Positions 8,001 to 8,024 of a stretch of DNA of 8,024 nt are shown here, one piece after another. Each line of letters starts with the position of its first letter. Within the stretch, counting starts at the first letter, position 1. Source of the stretch: Rhodothermia bacterium (GTDB lineage Bacteria > Bacteroidota > Rhodothermia > Rhodothermales > JABDKH01); assembly GCA_030431165.1 (NCBI GenBank), contig JAUIJQ010000124.1, positions 1 to 8,024 of the forward strand, in the 5' to 3' direction. The notes beneath the pieces are model-generated. The model ran no database searches, had not been told where the DNA came from, and saw nothing but the letters and a program-made list of their open reading frames with translations. Both the position numbers and the translations under genes were made by a program.

Positions 8001-8024
8001 TACCGCTGCAGGCCGGCGGCCGTC
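5006..8024 (-). CDS. Propeller/Y_Y_Y membrane sensor fused to SpoIIE-type PP2C phosphatase, N-terminus outside window
   Basis: The frame runs open off the right edge. The 17 codons before the Met at 7972 read as another propeller strand (LQRYDPATESF), so that Met is internal. Numbered from it, 988 residues are visible. Residues 1 to about 590 hold about 12 Reg_prop-type repeats with the D-x-x-G-x-x-W-x-G-T signature (for example DRRGRLWLGT 286-295 and DAAGTMWLGT 336-345). A Y_Y_Y domain follows (about 640-702; YKLDGFNDDWV, GEYTFHVRAAN), then one membrane segment (about 709-728) and a charged coiled-coil linker (730-765). A SpoIIE/RsbU-like PP2C domain ends the protein (about 770-985). Its metal-binding acidic motifs are intact: GGDYYDF (788-794), IGDATGHG (806-813), SDGFPE (924-929) and RDDVTF (976-981). 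The propellers should be periplasmic and the phosphatase cytoplasmic, dephosphorylating a Ser/Thr-phosphorylated protein, by analogy an anti-sigma antagonist. Family relatives usually end in a histidine kinase. The gene overlaps the GNAT start by 8 bases. Confidence 0.93.
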   Translation of the reverse strand, partial: TAAGLQRYDPATESFETMKAQRPKTDDAKKPDSTGFWPCVSCYALTAMLEDRDGEVWLGSGIGFARFDPDQRSEELYTHDPEDDSSLTSSIVTGIHETADGEIWVGTVNGVNRLNRKDRSFERFMFDPDYSPAGLTNMAFGNPPPMTLRTNLVSAFADDVLNPGKIWVATMDGLVHLDKTRGELARYTPPRSLGGEPVFTDIEPDPETPGVYWLTTATAGLFRFDSGLGEFERYTHDPEDPSTISTDRLSSIQTDASGVMWIGTWSGGVNKLDVNATKFATISSQPGSKLRLTGNEVWSVFEDRRGRLWLGTNPGGLNVVDRATGTVTSWNGATKAGSVPRVESQWIFAIHEDAAGTMWLGTNATGLYYRRSDWSSFRAYPHQPAGGQKWITDIFEDSRGRLWILSSRSINRIDPDSGELIQLYDNPTGGFVHNIAEGHDGTFWVAVTGGGLVHLDRQGEEIERFVSDPTDATGMRDNALLVVHPSRAEPGVIWFGTSDSGLGRFDLATRDFRFFGTREGLANNIVYGILEDDDGMLWLSTNRGISRFVPETFAFANYGVEDGAQSEEFNANAYFRSPRTGEMFFGGIAGVNAFYPDDIAPNTVAPRVAITGVRLFNEAVEPGPESPIAEQVVVADRIELDHWQKMVTFEFVALHFVDPAQNQYLYKLDGFNDDWVAASTANTATFTNLDPGEYTFHVRAANSDGVWGDAPASIKLIINPPWWRTTWAYLLYGLILAAGVFVVDRVMRRRVIARATARMLEKENRRKSDELEHARQVQLSLLPQVPPRVPGIAIAAGMRTATEVGGDYYDFHVAADGTLMVAIGDATGHGLSAGTVVSATKGIFGLVGSEADIEAAMDRCAHGVRRLGLQKLFMAFALVRIVDGRLEAVGGGMPAALVYRAGSAKVEEVSLSGLPLGSPQNGQYRKTSVRLDAGDSVLLMSDGFPELSNGSNEMIGYDRARKELASVGRLSADEILQHFHDVCDSWANGTVLRDDVTFVVLKKDA

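Overview
The window is gene-dense, visibly GC-rich bacterial chromosomal DNA with no RNA genes, insertion sequences, phage genes or CRISPR repeats. Seven protein-coding genes fill it almost completely, and the longest gene-free stretch is about 137 bases. The small DUF2164-type protein, the lipoprotein signal peptide with a lipobox, and a periplasmic-propeller sensor attached to a cytoplasmic output domain all point to a Gram-negative bacterium. A free-living environmental Pseudomonadota or a similar didermal phylum would fit, but the sequence alone does not fix the taxon.

Layout. Bases 1-799 (+) hold the C-terminal part of a serine alpha/beta-hydrolase (esterase family) that begins outside the window. 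It converges, 15 bases apart, on a class I SAM-dependent methyltransferase (815-1714, -). That gene is divergent, across only 53 bases, from a 543-residue predicted lipoprotein (1768-3399, +) with an N-terminal beta-rich domain and a long alpha-helical, probably alpha/alpha-barrel, domain. The lipoprotein gene converges on, and overlaps by 6 bases, the last gene of a run on the minus strand.

The minus-strand run, read in transcription order, has four genes. The first is a very large membrane sensor, open at its N-terminus, with two-component-regulator-type propeller repeats, a Y_Y_Y domain, one membrane segment, a coiled-coil linker and a SpoIIE/RsbU-type PP2C phosphatase (8024-5006). The second is a GNAT acetyltransferase whose start overlaps the phosphatase stop by 8 bases (5013-4312). 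The third is a DUF2164 protein (4238-3984) and the fourth a four-helix membrane protein (3846-3394).

How they may work together. The sensor phosphatase is the clearest signalling component. It should read a periplasmic signal and dephosphorylate a cytoplasmic partner, by family analogy an anti-sigma-factor antagonist, but no antagonist or anti-sigma kinase is in the window. The GNAT enzyme is probably translationally coupled to it. The DUF2164 and membrane proteins are same-strand neighbours with larger gaps and need not be functionally linked. The left half (esterase, methyltransferase, lipoprotein) shows no shared pathway that the sequence proves. No complete new system is evident. The points most worth a second look are the propeller-phosphatase fusion with its coupled acetyltransferase, and the unassigned lipoprotein.
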